Source: Clostridioides difficile_D (lineage in GTDB: Bacteria; Bacillota; Clostridia; Peptostreptococcales; Peptostreptococcaceae). Taken from it: 64,000 bases of DNA. The DNA lies in contig OX244046.1 in NCBI GenBank assembly GCA_945861085.1, positions 1,178,001-1,242,000 on the forward strand, read 5' to 3'. A program made the translations under genes and the position numbers. The notes below the pieces were generated by a model. The model was not told the origin of the DNA, made no database searches, and was given only the letters and a program-made list of their open reading frames with translations. Positions 33,977-42,610 of this stretch are shown in pieces. Each line of letters begins with the position of its first letter. Position 1 is the stretch's first letter.

Positions 33977-35170
33977 CTATTTAACTAATTTTGCAAATTC
34001 TGCACCAAATGCCATACACTCTTTTAATGTCTCTTCACTAGGGAAGAATTTTTTCTTAAGAGATTCTACAGGCATTTTGAATGACATAGATTTAAGTAAA
34101 GTTTCAGCCATAGTTATACCTTCACCACTCCAACCAAATGAACCAAATACTCCTGCTATCTTGCCTTGGTTAGCCATTGGGTCTATAACAGAGAATAAAT
34201 CCCACATAGGTTTAACCATAGTTTTGTTTATAGTTGGAGAACCTAATAGTATTACTTTTGATACTACTAATGTATCGTGCATTTCTGTTAATGTCATATC
34301 TTCTAAATCATATAATTCAGCCTTTGCACCTTCTTTATCAAGTCCTTCTTTTATCTTTTTAGCCATCTCTAAAGTATTGCTATAAGCTGATAAGTAGAAT
34401 ATAGAAACTTGGTTTTGATTAGTTGTATTAACAGCTTCTGTAGACCACTCAACATATCTTTTAACAGCAGCCATTGGGTCTTTAGTAAGCATTGGACCAT
34501 GAGAAGTCAATATAGTATCAAATTCTATGTTTAGTCCTACCACCTTATCTACAGCACTTAAAACATGTTTAGCAAATGGCTTAACTATACAATCATAGTA
34601 GTGTTTAGCTGATTTTAGATAATCTTCACTATTCACTACCTCTGCATCAACACTTGCAAAGTGACAACCAAATGCATCACAAGTTAAAAGAGTCTTGTCC
34701 TCTTCAATGTAAGTAAACATTGTATCAACCCAATGTAAGAATGGAGCAGTTATAAATCTAAGATTTCTTTTACCGATATTTAAAATTTCACCATCTTTTA
34801 TTACATGACAGTTAAAAGGTCTATTTATTTGACCATCTAAGTATAGTTTAGCAGCTTTAGTACAATAAACTTCTATATTAGGATTTATATCTAATAAGTA
34901 TTTTAAACTACCTGCATGGTCTGGTTCTGTGTGATGAATTACAACATAGTCAATTTTAGCTATATCAGTAACCTCTGATAAATTACTTAAGAACTCATCT
35001 TTAAAATTTGCCTTTACTGTGTCAAATAAAACCGTTTTTTCGTCCTTGATTAAATAAGAGTTGTAAGTTGTGCCAAACTCAGTTTCCATTATTATGTCGA
35101 ATACTTTTAAACCTTCATCTACTACGCCAGTAAAGTAGATATCTTTTTTTACTTCAAAAACTTTACTCAT
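33977..35170 (-). CDS. fdpA: flavodiiron protein (oxygen/NO reductase)
   Basis: 397 aa. The metallo-beta-lactamase-like domain (1-250) binds a diiron centre: H80-x-E82-x-D84-H85 (IHHTEPDHAG), a His in PFLHWVDTMF, an Asp in LLTCDAFGCH and a His in LTSHGPML. The C-terminal flavodoxin domain (about 255-397) begins VSIFYLSAYSNTLEMAKKI and binds FMN. Such enzymes reduce O2 to water, or NO to N2O, and protect strict anaerobes. Context and length match C. difficile FdpA. The ATG follows AGGAGGG. A sigma-B-type promoter lies 38 bp upstream, in line with reports that its detoxification genes depend on sigma-B. Confidence 0.93.
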   Translation of the reverse strand: MSKVFEVKKDIYFTGVVDEGLKVFDIIMETEFGTTYNSYLIKDEKTVLFDTVKANFKDEFLSNLSEVTDIAKIDYVVIHHTEPDHAGSLKYLLDINPNIEVYCTKAAKLYLDGQINRPFNCHVIKDGEILNIGKRNLRFITAPFLHWVDTMFTYIEEDKTLLTCDAFGCHFASVDAEVVNSEDYLKSAKHYYDCIVKPFAKHVLSAVDKVVGLNIEFDTILTSHGPMLTKDPMAAVKRYVEWSTEAVNTTNQNQVSIFYLSAYSNTLEMAKKIKEGLDKEGAKAELYDLEDMTLTEMHDTLVVSKVILLGSPTINKTMVKPMWDLFSVIDPMANQGKIAGVFGSFGWSGEGITMAETLLKSMSFKMPVESLKKKFFPSEETLKECMAFGAEFAKLVK

Positions 35171-35207
35171 TTTTAACCCTCCTAAAATTTATCATTATAT
35201 AAGTAAC

Positions 35208-35233
35208 ATACCCCATTTTGAGGTGAATGAAAC
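35208..35233 (-). promoter_or_regulatory. sigma-B-type promoter of the flavodiiron gene
   Basis: On the - strand GTTTCA, exactly 14 bp, then GGGTAT. This fits the sigma-B consensus GTTTaa-N12-15-GGGTAT, with the -10 about 38 bp before the start codon. Confidence 0.75.
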
Positions 35234-35488
35234 AAAAGATGTCATGATAAGTCATGTAAAACAATAGTTTTATGTTTATAATATATCATACTTTGTAAAA
35301 AATTTGTATTTCAATAAAAATTTAATAGAAAATTTTCTTAAATATTTTTAGACACTCTATTTTGTGAATAATATAGATTTTAAATTCAATATTTTAGTTA
35401 TATTTTTGATAGAAAATATTTTATCGTGTATAATATTACTTATAAATAAGAATAAAAATAAAGAGTTTGTTTGGAGGAATTTTAATAA

Positions 35489-37333
35489 ATGAATAAAGTA
35501 GACTTGAAAAAAATCTTAAAAAAAGTAGAAAAGCCTGCTAGATATCTTGGGAATGAAATAAATTCAATTCATAAAGATACTAGTAATAGTGAATTGATAA
35601 GATATGCACATTGCTTTCCAGATTTATATGAAGTTGGTATGAGTCACTTAGGGAGTCATATATTATACGATGTAATAAATAAGGATGAAGACGTATTTTG
35701 TGAGAGAGTGTATTCTCCTGCGGTTGATATGGAAAATATAATGAGAGAAAAAAGTATACCATTATTTGCATTAGAGTCAAGAGAGCCTATAACAAACTTT
35801 GATTTTGTTACTTTTACACTTCAATATGAACTTTCATATACTAATATCTTAAATATATTAGATTTAGCCAATATACCAATATTAAAAGAAGAAAGAACTT
35901 TGGAAGACCCATTTATAATGGTTGGTGGTCCTTGTGCTTATAATTCCGAACCATTAGCAGATTTTGTAGATGTAGTAATATTAGGTGAAGGTGAAGAGGT
36001 TAATTTAGAAGTAGTAAATGAGTATAAAGAATGGAAGAAAAATAAAACTACTAGAGAAGATTTTTTATATAAAATATCTAGTATAGAAGGAGTATACATA
36101 CCAAGTTTTTATGATGTCAAGTACAATGAAGATGGTACAGTTCAGAGTGTAACTCCTAATAGAGAAGGGATTACTAAAAACCCTACTAAGAGAATAATAA
36201 AAGATGTTGAGACTGTAGACTATCCAGAAAAATTAATAGTACCTTATATAGATACTGTTCATGATAGAATAGTACTAGAATTATTCAGAGGATGTACTAG
36301 AGGATGTAGATTCTGTCAAGCGGGTATGATATACAGACCAATAAGAGAAAAAAGTGTTGAAAGACTTAAAGAAATATTGGATAAATTAGTTAAAAATACT
36401 GGATATGATGAAATATCATTATCATCACTTAGTACCAGTGATTATAGTAAGCTATCTGAGCTTACTGATTATTTAGTAGATGAATATGCATCTAATAATA
36501 TTGGGATTTCGCTTCCATCTCTTAGGTTAGATAACTTTTCAATGGAAATTGCTGATAAAATACAACAAGTAAGAAAATCTGGACTTACTTTTGCTCCAGA
36601 AGCAGGAACTCAAAGACTTAGAGATGTTATAAATAAAGGTGTTACAGAAGAAGATTTGGAAAATGCAACAGAAAGAGCTTTTGAGATGGGATGGAATAGT
36701 GTCAAATTATATTTTATGATTGGTTTACCAACTGAAACTTATGATGATTTAGATGGAATAGCTAAGTTAGCCTATAAAGTTATTGATATTTATAGAAAAG
36801 TAAATGGAGGAAAATTAAAGAGAAGTTTTGGTGTTACAGTAAGTACCTCTACATTTGTACCAAAGCCATTTACACCTTTCCAATGGCATGGTCAAGACAC
36901 TACAGAAGAAGTGGTTGAGAAACAAAAACATTTAGTAAATAAATTGAGAAACAACAATATAAAATACAATTACCATGATTCAAAAACTAGCTTAATGGAA
37001 GCTGTAGTAGCTAGAGGAGATAGAAGAATAGGAAAGGTAATATACGATGCCTTTAGACTAGGTGCAAAATTTGATGGATGGGCAGAACATTTTAATTTAG
37101 ATATATGGAAAGAAGCTATGCAAAAGAATAATCTTTCTATAGATTTTTATGCACATAGAAATAGAAACTATGAAGAGGTATTTCCTTGGGACCATATAGA
37201 TGTAGGTATTAGTAAAAAATTCTTGATTAGAGAAGATGAAAATGCTAAAAAAGAAAAAATCACTTCTGATTGTAGACATAATTGTAATGGATGTGGAATA
37301 AATATACATGATATAGGAAGGGGGCTTTGCTAA
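35489..37333 (+). CDS. B12-binding-type radical SAM protein (TIGR03960-like)
   Basis: 614 aa. The N-terminal part (about 1-230) has a cobalamin-binding-like region (RYAHCFPDLYEVGMSHLGSHILYDVIN, then MVGGPCAYNSEPLADFVDVVILGEGEE). The radical SAM core starts at ELFRGCTRGCRFCQAG, with the CxxxCxxC motif. PEAGTQRLRDVINKG and KLYFMIGLPTETYDD follow. The C-terminus has an extra Cys cluster (DCRHNCNGCGI). It is always paired with the DUF2344 gene in Firmicutes, and the chemistry is unknown. GGAGG precedes the ATG. One base separates it from the next gene. Confidence 0.85.
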   Translation: MNKVDLKKILKKVEKPARYLGNEINSIHKDTSNSELIRYAHCFPDLYEVGMSHLGSHILYDVINKDEDVFCERVYSPAVDMENIMREKSIPLFALESREPITNFDFVTFTLQYELSYTNILNILDLANIPILKEERTLEDPFIMVGGPCAYNSEPLADFVDVVILGEGEEVNLEVVNEYKEWKKNKTTREDFLYKISSIEGVYIPSFYDVKYNEDGTVQSVTPNREGITKNPTKRIIKDVETVDYPEKLIVPYIDTVHDRIVLELFRGCTRGCRFCQAGMIYRPIREKSVERLKEILDKLVKNTGYDEISLSSLSTSDYSKLSELTDYLVDEYASNNIGISLPSLRLDNFSMEIADKIQQVRKSGLTFAPEAGTQRLRDVINKGVTEEDLENATERAFEMGWNSVKLYFMIGLPTETYDDLDGIAKLAYKVIDIYRKVNGGKLKRSFGVTVSTSTFVPKPFTPFQWHGQDTTEEVVEKQKHLVNKLRNNNIKYNYHDSKTSLMEAVVARGDRRIGKVIYDAFRLGAKFDGWAEHFNLDIWKEAMQKNNLSIDFYAHRNRNYEEVFPWDHIDVGISKKFLIREDENAKKEKITSDCRHNCNGCGINIHDIGRGLC

Positions 37334-37334
37334 T

Positions 37335-38036
37335 ATGAGTAAGATAATAAGAGTAAAATTTAAAAAAGAAGGCGATATGATATATATATCACATCTTGAC
37401 CTTCAGAGATTATTGCAAAGAGCATTTAGAAGAGCTGAAATAAACTTATCACATTCTCAAGGATTTAATCCTCATCCTAAGATGAGTTATGGCAATGCTT
37501 TGGCTTTAGGGACAGAGAGTCAAGGTGAGTATGTAGATATTGAGATAGAAGAAGACGATTTATCAGTAGAGGAGTTTTTAAGTAAAGTATCAGTTCAACT
37601 TCCAGAGGGGATAGAATTTATCAAAGTAAAAGAAATTGATAGACAAACACCTTCTCTTTCTTCTGTGATAGATTATGGAGAGTATCTGTTTAATATAGAT
37701 TTGAAAAGACCTCTGACTAAAGAGTTTGTAAAAAGAAAAGTAATAGATTTTATGAACAATAAAGAAATAATCATAACAAAAAAGAATAAAAAAGGGAAGA
37801 TGGTCGAAGTTGATATAAGACCTATGATAAGAACTTTTGATGTTTTAAATTTAGAAGATGAACATATTACTCTTACTGCTACTATAGCTACAGGCTCAAA
37901 AACTAATTTAAATACTAATATACTTATTCCAAAGATATTAGAGATGTTTGAACTTGATATTGACCCATTAGATGTTGATATATTGAGAAGAGATTTATAT
38001 GTATTAGAAGATGGGGAATTAGTGACTCCTATGTAA
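37335..38036 (+). CDS. DUF2344 radical-SAM-linked protein (TIGR03936-like)
   Basis: 233 aa. The motif DMIYISHLDLQRLLQRAFRRAEINLSHSQGFNPHPKMSYGNALALG is characteristic. The domain is found fused to, or beside, the radical SAM protein, so it is probably its partner or substrate carrier. It starts one base after that gene, on GGAAGGGGG. A role in ribosome or RNA modification has been guessed from its neighbours rng, rplU and rpmA, but nothing in the sequence proves it. Confidence 0.85.
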   Translation: MSKIIRVKFKKEGDMIYISHLDLQRLLQRAFRRAEINLSHSQGFNPHPKMSYGNALALGTESQGEYVDIEIEEDDLSVEEFLSKVSVQLPEGIEFIKVKEIDRQTPSLSSVIDYGEYLFNIDLKRPLTKEFVKRKVIDFMNNKEIIITKKNKKGKMVEVDIRPMIRTFDVLNLEDEHITLTATIATGSKTNLNTNILIPKILEMFELDIDPLDVDILRRDLYVLEDGELVTPM

Positions 38037-38053
38037 GCTCGAGAGGTGAAGTT

Positions 38054-39475
38054 GTGAAAAAGATAGTTATTGAGTCCTTAATAGGGTCTCAGAAAACAGC
38101 AGTACTTAAAGATGGAAAGTTGGTAGAACTTTTTGTTGAAGATAATTTAAATAAAAAGACTGTATCCAATATATATCGTGGAATTGTAAAAAAAGTTATA
38201 CCAGGAATAGAAGCTTGTTTTGTGGATATTGGATTTAAGAAACTTGCTTATTTACAATTAAAAAAAGGAAGCACTATAAAATCTGGTCAAGATATTCTAG
38301 TTCAGGTAAATAAAGAAGAAATTGGAACTAAAGGTGCAAAATTAAATACTGAGATTAGTATTTCTGGAAGGTATATTGTCTATATACCTTCCAATGATAG
38401 AACTACAATATCAAATAAAATTACTGATGAAAAAGAACGATTTAGACTAAAAAAAATTACTAAGTCAGTAAATAAAGAAAATTTAGGATTAATAATAAGA
38501 ACTGAGGCTCAGGGTTGTACTCATGATGAAATAAAGAAAGATATAGAAGAGTTGAAATTAAAGTATGAAAATATTTTAAAAGAGTATAAACTTGGTATAG
38601 GAGCAAAATTATTATATAAGTCTTTAGATTTTGCAACCAAATATGTAAAAGATAATGTGAATGATGATATTGATTCTATAGTTACCAATAGTTATGATAA
38701 ATATTGTGAACTTAAGTCTATTTTAAAGTGCATAGATAAGACTTATGTTGATAAACTAGTTCTTGAAGAAAATAGAGATGTATTTGATTTATATAGAATA
38801 GAATCTCAAATAGAAAAATTATTAAATAAAAAAGTATGGTTGAAGAGTGGAGGTTACTTAATAATTGAAAAGACAGAAGCTCTTACAGTTATAGATGTAA
38901 ATACAGGCAAGTTTGTTGGGTCTGGAAAACTTGATGAAACAGTTTATAAAACGAATCTTGAGGCTGCAAAAGAAATTGTAAGACAGCTTAGAATTAGAGA
39001 TATAGCTGGAATAATAATAATTGATTTTATCGACATGCATAAAAAGAAGCATCAAAATGAGGTTTTACACATCCTAGAAGAAGAATTTAATAAAGATAAA
39101 AGAAAAGCTGAAGTATTAGGTATGACAAAACTTGGTTTAGTAGAAGTTGCTAGGCGTAGAGAAAAAGAATCTATTGATAAGTATTATTTAATGTCTTGTC
39201 CATGCTGTGATGGTGAACAAACAATAAAATCTGTACATCACATGGTAGATAGCATTGAAAAAGAAATTATGAGAATAAGTGAACATACAATATATAAAAA
39301 TATAATAGTAGAGTTTAATGATTTTATTTTTGAACAGATAAAAGAATTTTATATGGATATAATTGATAAAATTGGTGAAAAATATAATATAAAGATTTCT
39401 TTAAACGCAAATAGTACATTAAAACACAATAAAACCAACGTTATTTTAGATAAAGTAGTTGACAATAAAATGTAA
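38054..39475 (+). CDS. rng: ribonuclease G/E family protein
   Basis: 473 aa endoribonuclease, the short RNase G form. An S1 RNA-binding domain spans about 35-125 (NIYRGIVKKVIPGIEACFVDIG...). The catalytic domain has TVIDVNTGKFVGS and IIIIDFIDM, which carry the two Mg-binding aspartates, and the zinc link CPCCDG near residue 385 that joins subunits. It processes rRNA and decays mRNA. The GTG start follows GAGAGGTGAAG. In Firmicutes it commonly precedes rplU, as here. Confidence 0.94.
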   Translation: MKKIVIESLIGSQKTAVLKDGKLVELFVEDNLNKKTVSNIYRGIVKKVIPGIEACFVDIGFKKLAYLQLKKGSTIKSGQDILVQVNKEEIGTKGAKLNTEISISGRYIVYIPSNDRTTISNKITDEKERFRLKKITKSVNKENLGLIIRTEAQGCTHDEIKKDIEELKLKYENILKEYKLGIGAKLLYKSLDFATKYVKDNVNDDIDSIVTNSYDKYCELKSILKCIDKTYVDKLVLEENRDVFDLYRIESQIEKLLNKKVWLKSGGYLIIEKTEALTVIDVNTGKFVGSGKLDETVYKTNLEAAKEIVRQLRIRDIAGIIIIDFIDMHKKKHQNEVLHILEEEFNKDKRKAEVLGMTKLGLVEVARRREKESIDKYYLMSCPCCDGEQTIKSVHHMVDSIEKEIMRISEHTIYKNIIVEFNDFIFEQIKEFYMDIIDKIGEKYNIKISLNANSTLKHNKTNVILDKVVDNKM

Positions 39476-39499
39476 ATATTTTATAATTAATAATTGTAA

Positions 39500-39570
39500 T
39501 GCCGCACAGTAAAGGTTTAAATCTTCCTAATGAAGTACCTTGTACTGGCGAGTTTGAGACCGAGGAGGTG
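39500..39570 (+). promoter_or_regulatory. ribosomal protein L21 leader
   Basis: A structured leader matching the L21 leader family. GCCGCACAGTAAAGG pairs with ACCTTGTACTGGC (CAGTA-AAGGT with ACCTT-G-TACTG), enclosing a CTTC/GAAG hairpin. It ends at the GAGGAGGTG ribosome-binding site of rplU. Probably binds L21 for feedback control. Confidence 0.75.
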
Positions 39571-39576
39571 TATTTA

Positions 39577-39888
39577 ATGTACGCTATAGTAAAGACTGGT
39601 GGAAAGCAATATAAAGTTTCTGAAGGTGATGTATTATTCGTTGAAAAATTAGAAGCTAACGCAGGTGATGTTGTTACTTTAAACGAAGTATTAGCTTGCT
39701 CTAAAGATGGAGAATTAAAATTAGGTTCTCCAGTGGTAGAAGGAGCATCTGTTCAAGCTAAAGTTGTTGAACAAGGTAAAGCTAAGAAAGTTATAGTTTT
39801 CAAGTATAAAGCAAAAAAAGATTACAGAAGAAAACAAGGACATCGTCAATCATACACTAAGATAGTTGTAGAAAAAATAAATGCTTAG
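39577..39888 (+). CDS. rplU: 50S ribosomal protein L21
   Basis: 103 aa, full length. MYAIVKTGGKQYKVSEGD opens and the KYKAKKDYRRKQGHRQSYTKI basic block closes the protein; it binds 23S rRNA. The frame extends upstream to 39499 through the leader RNA, but GAGGAGGTG seven bases before ATG 39577 and the family N-terminus fix the start. It is first of rplU-prp-rpmA. Confidence 0.97.
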   Translation: MYAIVKTGGKQYKVSEGDVLFVEKLEANAGDVVTLNEVLACSKDGELKLGSPVVEGASVQAKVVEQGKAKKVIVFKYKAKKDYRRKQGHRQSYTKIVVEKINA

Positions 39889-39902
39889 TTATTGGTTAAG
39901 TT

Positions 39903-40220
39903 ATGATAAAGGTTAAATATTATTATAATGATGATTTCTTATTACAAGGTTTTTGTTTAAAGGGACATGCTGATTTTGCTGAAATAGGCTATGATATAGT
40001 ATGTGCTGCAGTTACTTCTAATGCTATTGCAGTTATAAATTCTTTAGACAAATTACAAAAGATTGAATTTGAAAAAGTAGTAGGAGAAGAAGGTCATATA
40101 GAATGTATAGTTAAAGATACACATATAAAAGACGCACAATTATTACTAAATCACTTTCAATTAGCGGTTGGAGAAATTAAACGGGAATACCCAAAAAATA
40201 TAAAAATTTTAAAAAAGTAG
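39903..40220 (+). CDS. prp: ribosomal-processing cysteine protease Prp
   Basis: 105 aa. The catalytic dyad is H22 (LKGHADFA) and C34 (YDIVCAAVTSNA). Prp removes the N-terminal extension of ribosomal protein L27 in Firmicutes and relatives, an essential step in ribosome assembly. It lies between rplU and rpmA, and L27 here does have the extension it cuts. Confidence 0.93.
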   Translation: MIKVKYYYNDDFLLQGFCLKGHADFAEIGYDIVCAAVTSNAIAVINSLDKLQKIEFEKVVGEEGHIECIVKDTHIKDAQLLLNHFQLAVGEIKREYPKNIKILKK

Positions 40221-40233
40221 GGGGTGACTCCAT

Positions 40234-40524
40234 ATGTTAAACATGAATTTACAATTATTAGCATCTAAAAAAGGGGTAGGTTCTTCTAAAAATGGTAGAG
40301 ATTCTATATCTAAAAGATTAGGTGTTAAGAGATTCGATGGTCAATTAGTAACTGCTGGAAGTATAATAGTTAGACAAAGAGGAACTAAAATACATCCAGG
40401 AACTAATGTTGGAAAAGGTAGCGATGATACTTTATTTGCATTAGTTGATGGTACTGTTAAATTCGAAAGAAAAGACAAGAAGAGAAAAAAAGTTAGTATA
40501 TATCCAGTAGCAATAGCTGAGTAA
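40234..40524 (+). CDS. rpmA: 50S ribosomal protein L27 precursor
   Basis: 96 aa. The N-terminal extension MLNMNLQLLA precedes SKKGVGSSKNGRDS, matching the Prp cleavage motif (LQxxA, then SKKG). Mature L27 would begin at residue 11 and reach toward the peptidyl transferase centre. GRDSISKRLGVKRFDGQ and RQRGTKIHPGTNVGKGSDDTLFA are family motifs. GGGGGTGA lies eight bases before the ATG. Confidence 0.97.
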   Translation: MLNMNLQLLASKKGVGSSKNGRDSISKRLGVKRFDGQLVTAGSIIVRQRGTKIHPGTNVGKGSDDTLFALVDGTVKFERKDKKRKKVSIYPVAIAE

Positions 40525-40532
40525 TATACATA

Positions 40533-40558
40533 AAAGGAGTGTTGAGGCACTCCTTTTT
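40533..40558 (+). terminator. terminator after rpmA
   Basis: AAGGAGTG pairs with CACTCCTT around TTGAGG, followed by TTTC. Confidence 0.75.
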
Positions 40559-40634
40559 CTTATAATACTGATGAATTTATAATAGTATTTTTGGTAATGC
40601 TAATTAAAAGTTTTTAATTAAGTAGGTGAAGAAT

Positions 40635-41912
40635 TTGTTTATAGATAAAGCAAGAATATTTGTTAAGGCTGGAAATGGCGGAAATGGTTCGGTAGCATTT
40701 AGAAGAGAAAAATATGTTCCAGCAGGTGGACCAGATGGTGGAGATGGTGGTCGTGGAGCAAACATCATATTTGAAGTTGATTTGGGTCTTAGAACTCTAA
40801 TGGACTTTAAGTACCAGAAAAAATATCAAGCTCAAAATGGTGGCGACGGAAGTAAAGGTAAAAGAGCTGGTAAAAATGGAGAAAATTTAGTATTAAAAGT
40901 ACCAGCAGGTACAGTAATAAGAGATGAGGCTACAGGTCTTGTACTAGCAGATTTAAAGAAAGAAGGAGATACAGCTATAGTTGCAAAAGGTGGTATAGGT
41001 GGTAAAGGGAATCAACACTTTGCAAATGCAGTAAGGCAAGCTCCAGCTTTTGCAAAATCTGGTACAGATGGAGATGAAAGATGGATAACTCTTGAACTTA
41101 AAATGATAGCAGATGTAGGTCTTTTAGGATTTCCAAATGTAGGTAAATCAACATTTCTATCAGTTGTAACTAAAGCTAAACCAAAAATTGCAAACTACCA
41201 TTTTACAACATTAACACCAAATTTAGGTGTTGTTCAAACTAAATTTGGAGATAGTTTTGTACTTGCAGATATACCTGGAATTATAGAAGGTGCTTCTGAA
41301 GGTGTAGGATTAGGTCATGAGTTTTTAAGACATGTTGAGAGAACAAAGGTATTGATACATATTGTAGATATATCTGGATTAGAGGGAAGAGACCCTATTG
41401 AAGATTTTGACAAGATAAATGATGAGCTTAAATTGTACAATGAAAAACTTTCAAAGAGACCACAAGTTGTAGTTGCAAACAAGTTTGATATATTAGAAGA
41501 TGAAAGTAAGTTTGAGAAGTTTAAGAGTGAATTAGAAGGTAGAGGATATACAGTATTTAAAATGTCAGCAGCAACTCGTGAAGGCATTGACGATGTAATA
41601 GCCTATGTTTCTAAAATGCTAAAAGAAGTAGAAGATGTAGAATTAGTTTCAGAAGAAGAAATGTATAGACCAGAACTTGATATTGGTACTGAAGAAGAAT
41701 TAAGTATAGATATTGAAGATGGTGTGTATGTAGTTACAGGTAAAGCACTTAGAAGAATAATGTATTCTGTAAATTTTGATGATATGGAATCACTTCAATA
41801 TTTCCAAAAAGCTATGGAAAGTCAAGGTGTTTTTGATAGGCTTAGAAAAATGGGAATAGAAGATGGAGATGTAGTTAGAATTTACGAATTAGAATTTGAA
41901 TTTTACAATTAA
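40635..41912 (+). CDS. obgE: GTPase Obg
   Basis: 425 aa. The N-terminal glycine-rich Obg fold (FIDKARIFVKAGNGGNGSVAFRREK) extends to about 158. The G domain has GFPNVGKSTFLS (P-loop), DIPGIIEG (switch II) and NKFD. The C-terminal OCT domain starts near 345. It acts in 50S assembly and stress control. The frame reaches a GTG at 40626, but AGGTGA lies just before TTG 40635, and the family N-terminus MF(V/I)DK fits the TTG. Confidence 0.95.
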   Translation: MFIDKARIFVKAGNGGNGSVAFRREKYVPAGGPDGGDGGRGANIIFEVDLGLRTLMDFKYQKKYQAQNGGDGSKGKRAGKNGENLVLKVPAGTVIRDEATGLVLADLKKEGDTAIVAKGGIGGKGNQHFANAVRQAPAFAKSGTDGDERWITLELKMIADVGLLGFPNVGKSTFLSVVTKAKPKIANYHFTTLTPNLGVVQTKFGDSFVLADIPGIIEGASEGVGLGHEFLRHVERTKVLIHIVDISGLEGRDPIEDFDKINDELKLYNEKLSKRPQVVVANKFDILEDESKFEKFKSELEGRGYTVFKMSAATREGIDDVIAYVSKMLKEVEDVELVSEEEMYRPELDIGTEEELSIDIEDGVYVVTGKALRRIMYSVNFDDMESLQYFQKAMESQGVFDRLRKMGIEDGDVVRIYELEFEFYN

Positions 41913-41941
41913 GTTTAGTATAGAATTATAGAGGTGAGAAT

Positions 41942-42310
41942 ATGTTAAAAGGAAAACAAAGAGCGTATTTAAGATCTTTGGCAAATACTTTAAAGCCTAC
42001 TACACAAATCGGTAAAGAAGGTGTCACAGAAAGTTTCTTAGAGCAATTAGATGGTATGTTAAGAACTAGAGAATTAGTAAAAGTTACTATATTAGAAAAT
42101 GCTGGTCTTGATGCTAAAGAAACTGCTAATGCAGTATGTGAAGCTTTAAGAGCAGAATTTGTGCAAGCTATTGGTTTTAAATTTACTATTTATAAGAGAA
42201 ATATTGAGGAACCTAAGATACTTTTCCCAGGACATGAACAGGCAAAAGCCAAGACTAAAAATAATAATGTTACAAAAAAAGGTAAACCAACTAAAAGAGC
42301 AGTTAGATAA
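41942..42310 (+). CDS. yhbY: YhbY/CRM-domain RNA-binding protein
   Basis: 122 aa. The CRM domain is about residues 1-97: LKGKQRAYLRSLANTLKPTTQIGKEGVTESF, with the conserved GxxG-like GKEG loop. It binds pre-50S particles. The C-terminal 25 residues are basic and disordered (AKAKTKNNNVTKKGKPTKRAVR), longer than in the 96-aa E. coli protein. It follows obgE by 29 bp with GAGGTGAG. Confidence 0.92.
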   Translation: MLKGKQRAYLRSLANTLKPTTQIGKEGVTESFLEQLDGMLRTRELVKVTILENAGLDAKETANAVCEALRAEFVQAIGFKFTIYKRNIEEPKILFPGHEQAKAKTKNNNVTKKGKPTKRAVR

Positions 42311-42348
42311 TAGTCTATATTCTTTTAGGGAAATAAGTTAAAAAAATA

Positions 42349-42377
42349 GTGACAATTGGTAGAAATTGTATTATACT
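42349..42377 (+). promoter_or_regulatory. promoter of the SAM riboswitch/hom unit
   Basis: GTGACA (42349-42354), 17 bp, TATACT (42372-42377). Transcription would start about 20 bases before the riboswitch aptamer. Confidence 0.65.
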
Positions 42378-42403
42378 ATTAAACATAAATTTAAATTAGC
42401 AAT

Positions 42404-42549
42404 CTTATCAAGAGAGGCAGAGGGACTGGCCCTATGAAGCCCGGCAACCAGTATATTTTACTATACATTGGTGCTAAATCCTGCAGCAGTTATGCTGAAA
42501 GATGAGTATAAACCCGTCATATGGCTTGAGTTTATACTCAAGCTTTTTT
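42404..42549 (+). promoter_or_regulatory. SAM-I (S-box) riboswitch with terminator
   Basis: The aptamer begins CTTATCAAGAGAGGCAGAGG, has GAAGCCCGGCAACC and GGTGCTAAATCCTGC, and closes with GATGAG (P1: CTTATC with GATGAG). The terminator is GCTTGAGT/ACTCAAGC (42524-42531 with 42536-42543) plus six T. The antiterminator GAGTATAAAC (42504-42513) pairs with GTTTATACTC (42530-42539), so SAM binding frees the terminator and switches hom off. Confidence 0.96.
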
Positions 42550-42610
42550 AATTAGTATATTTATACATATAAATAATTTAATATAATCAAAATGATGGGG
42601 GTATGTAACA

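Noticed and set aside
39499..39576. In-frame N-terminal extension of L21
   Set aside because: It overlaps the L21 leader structure. The ribosome-binding site and family N-terminus fix the start at 39577.
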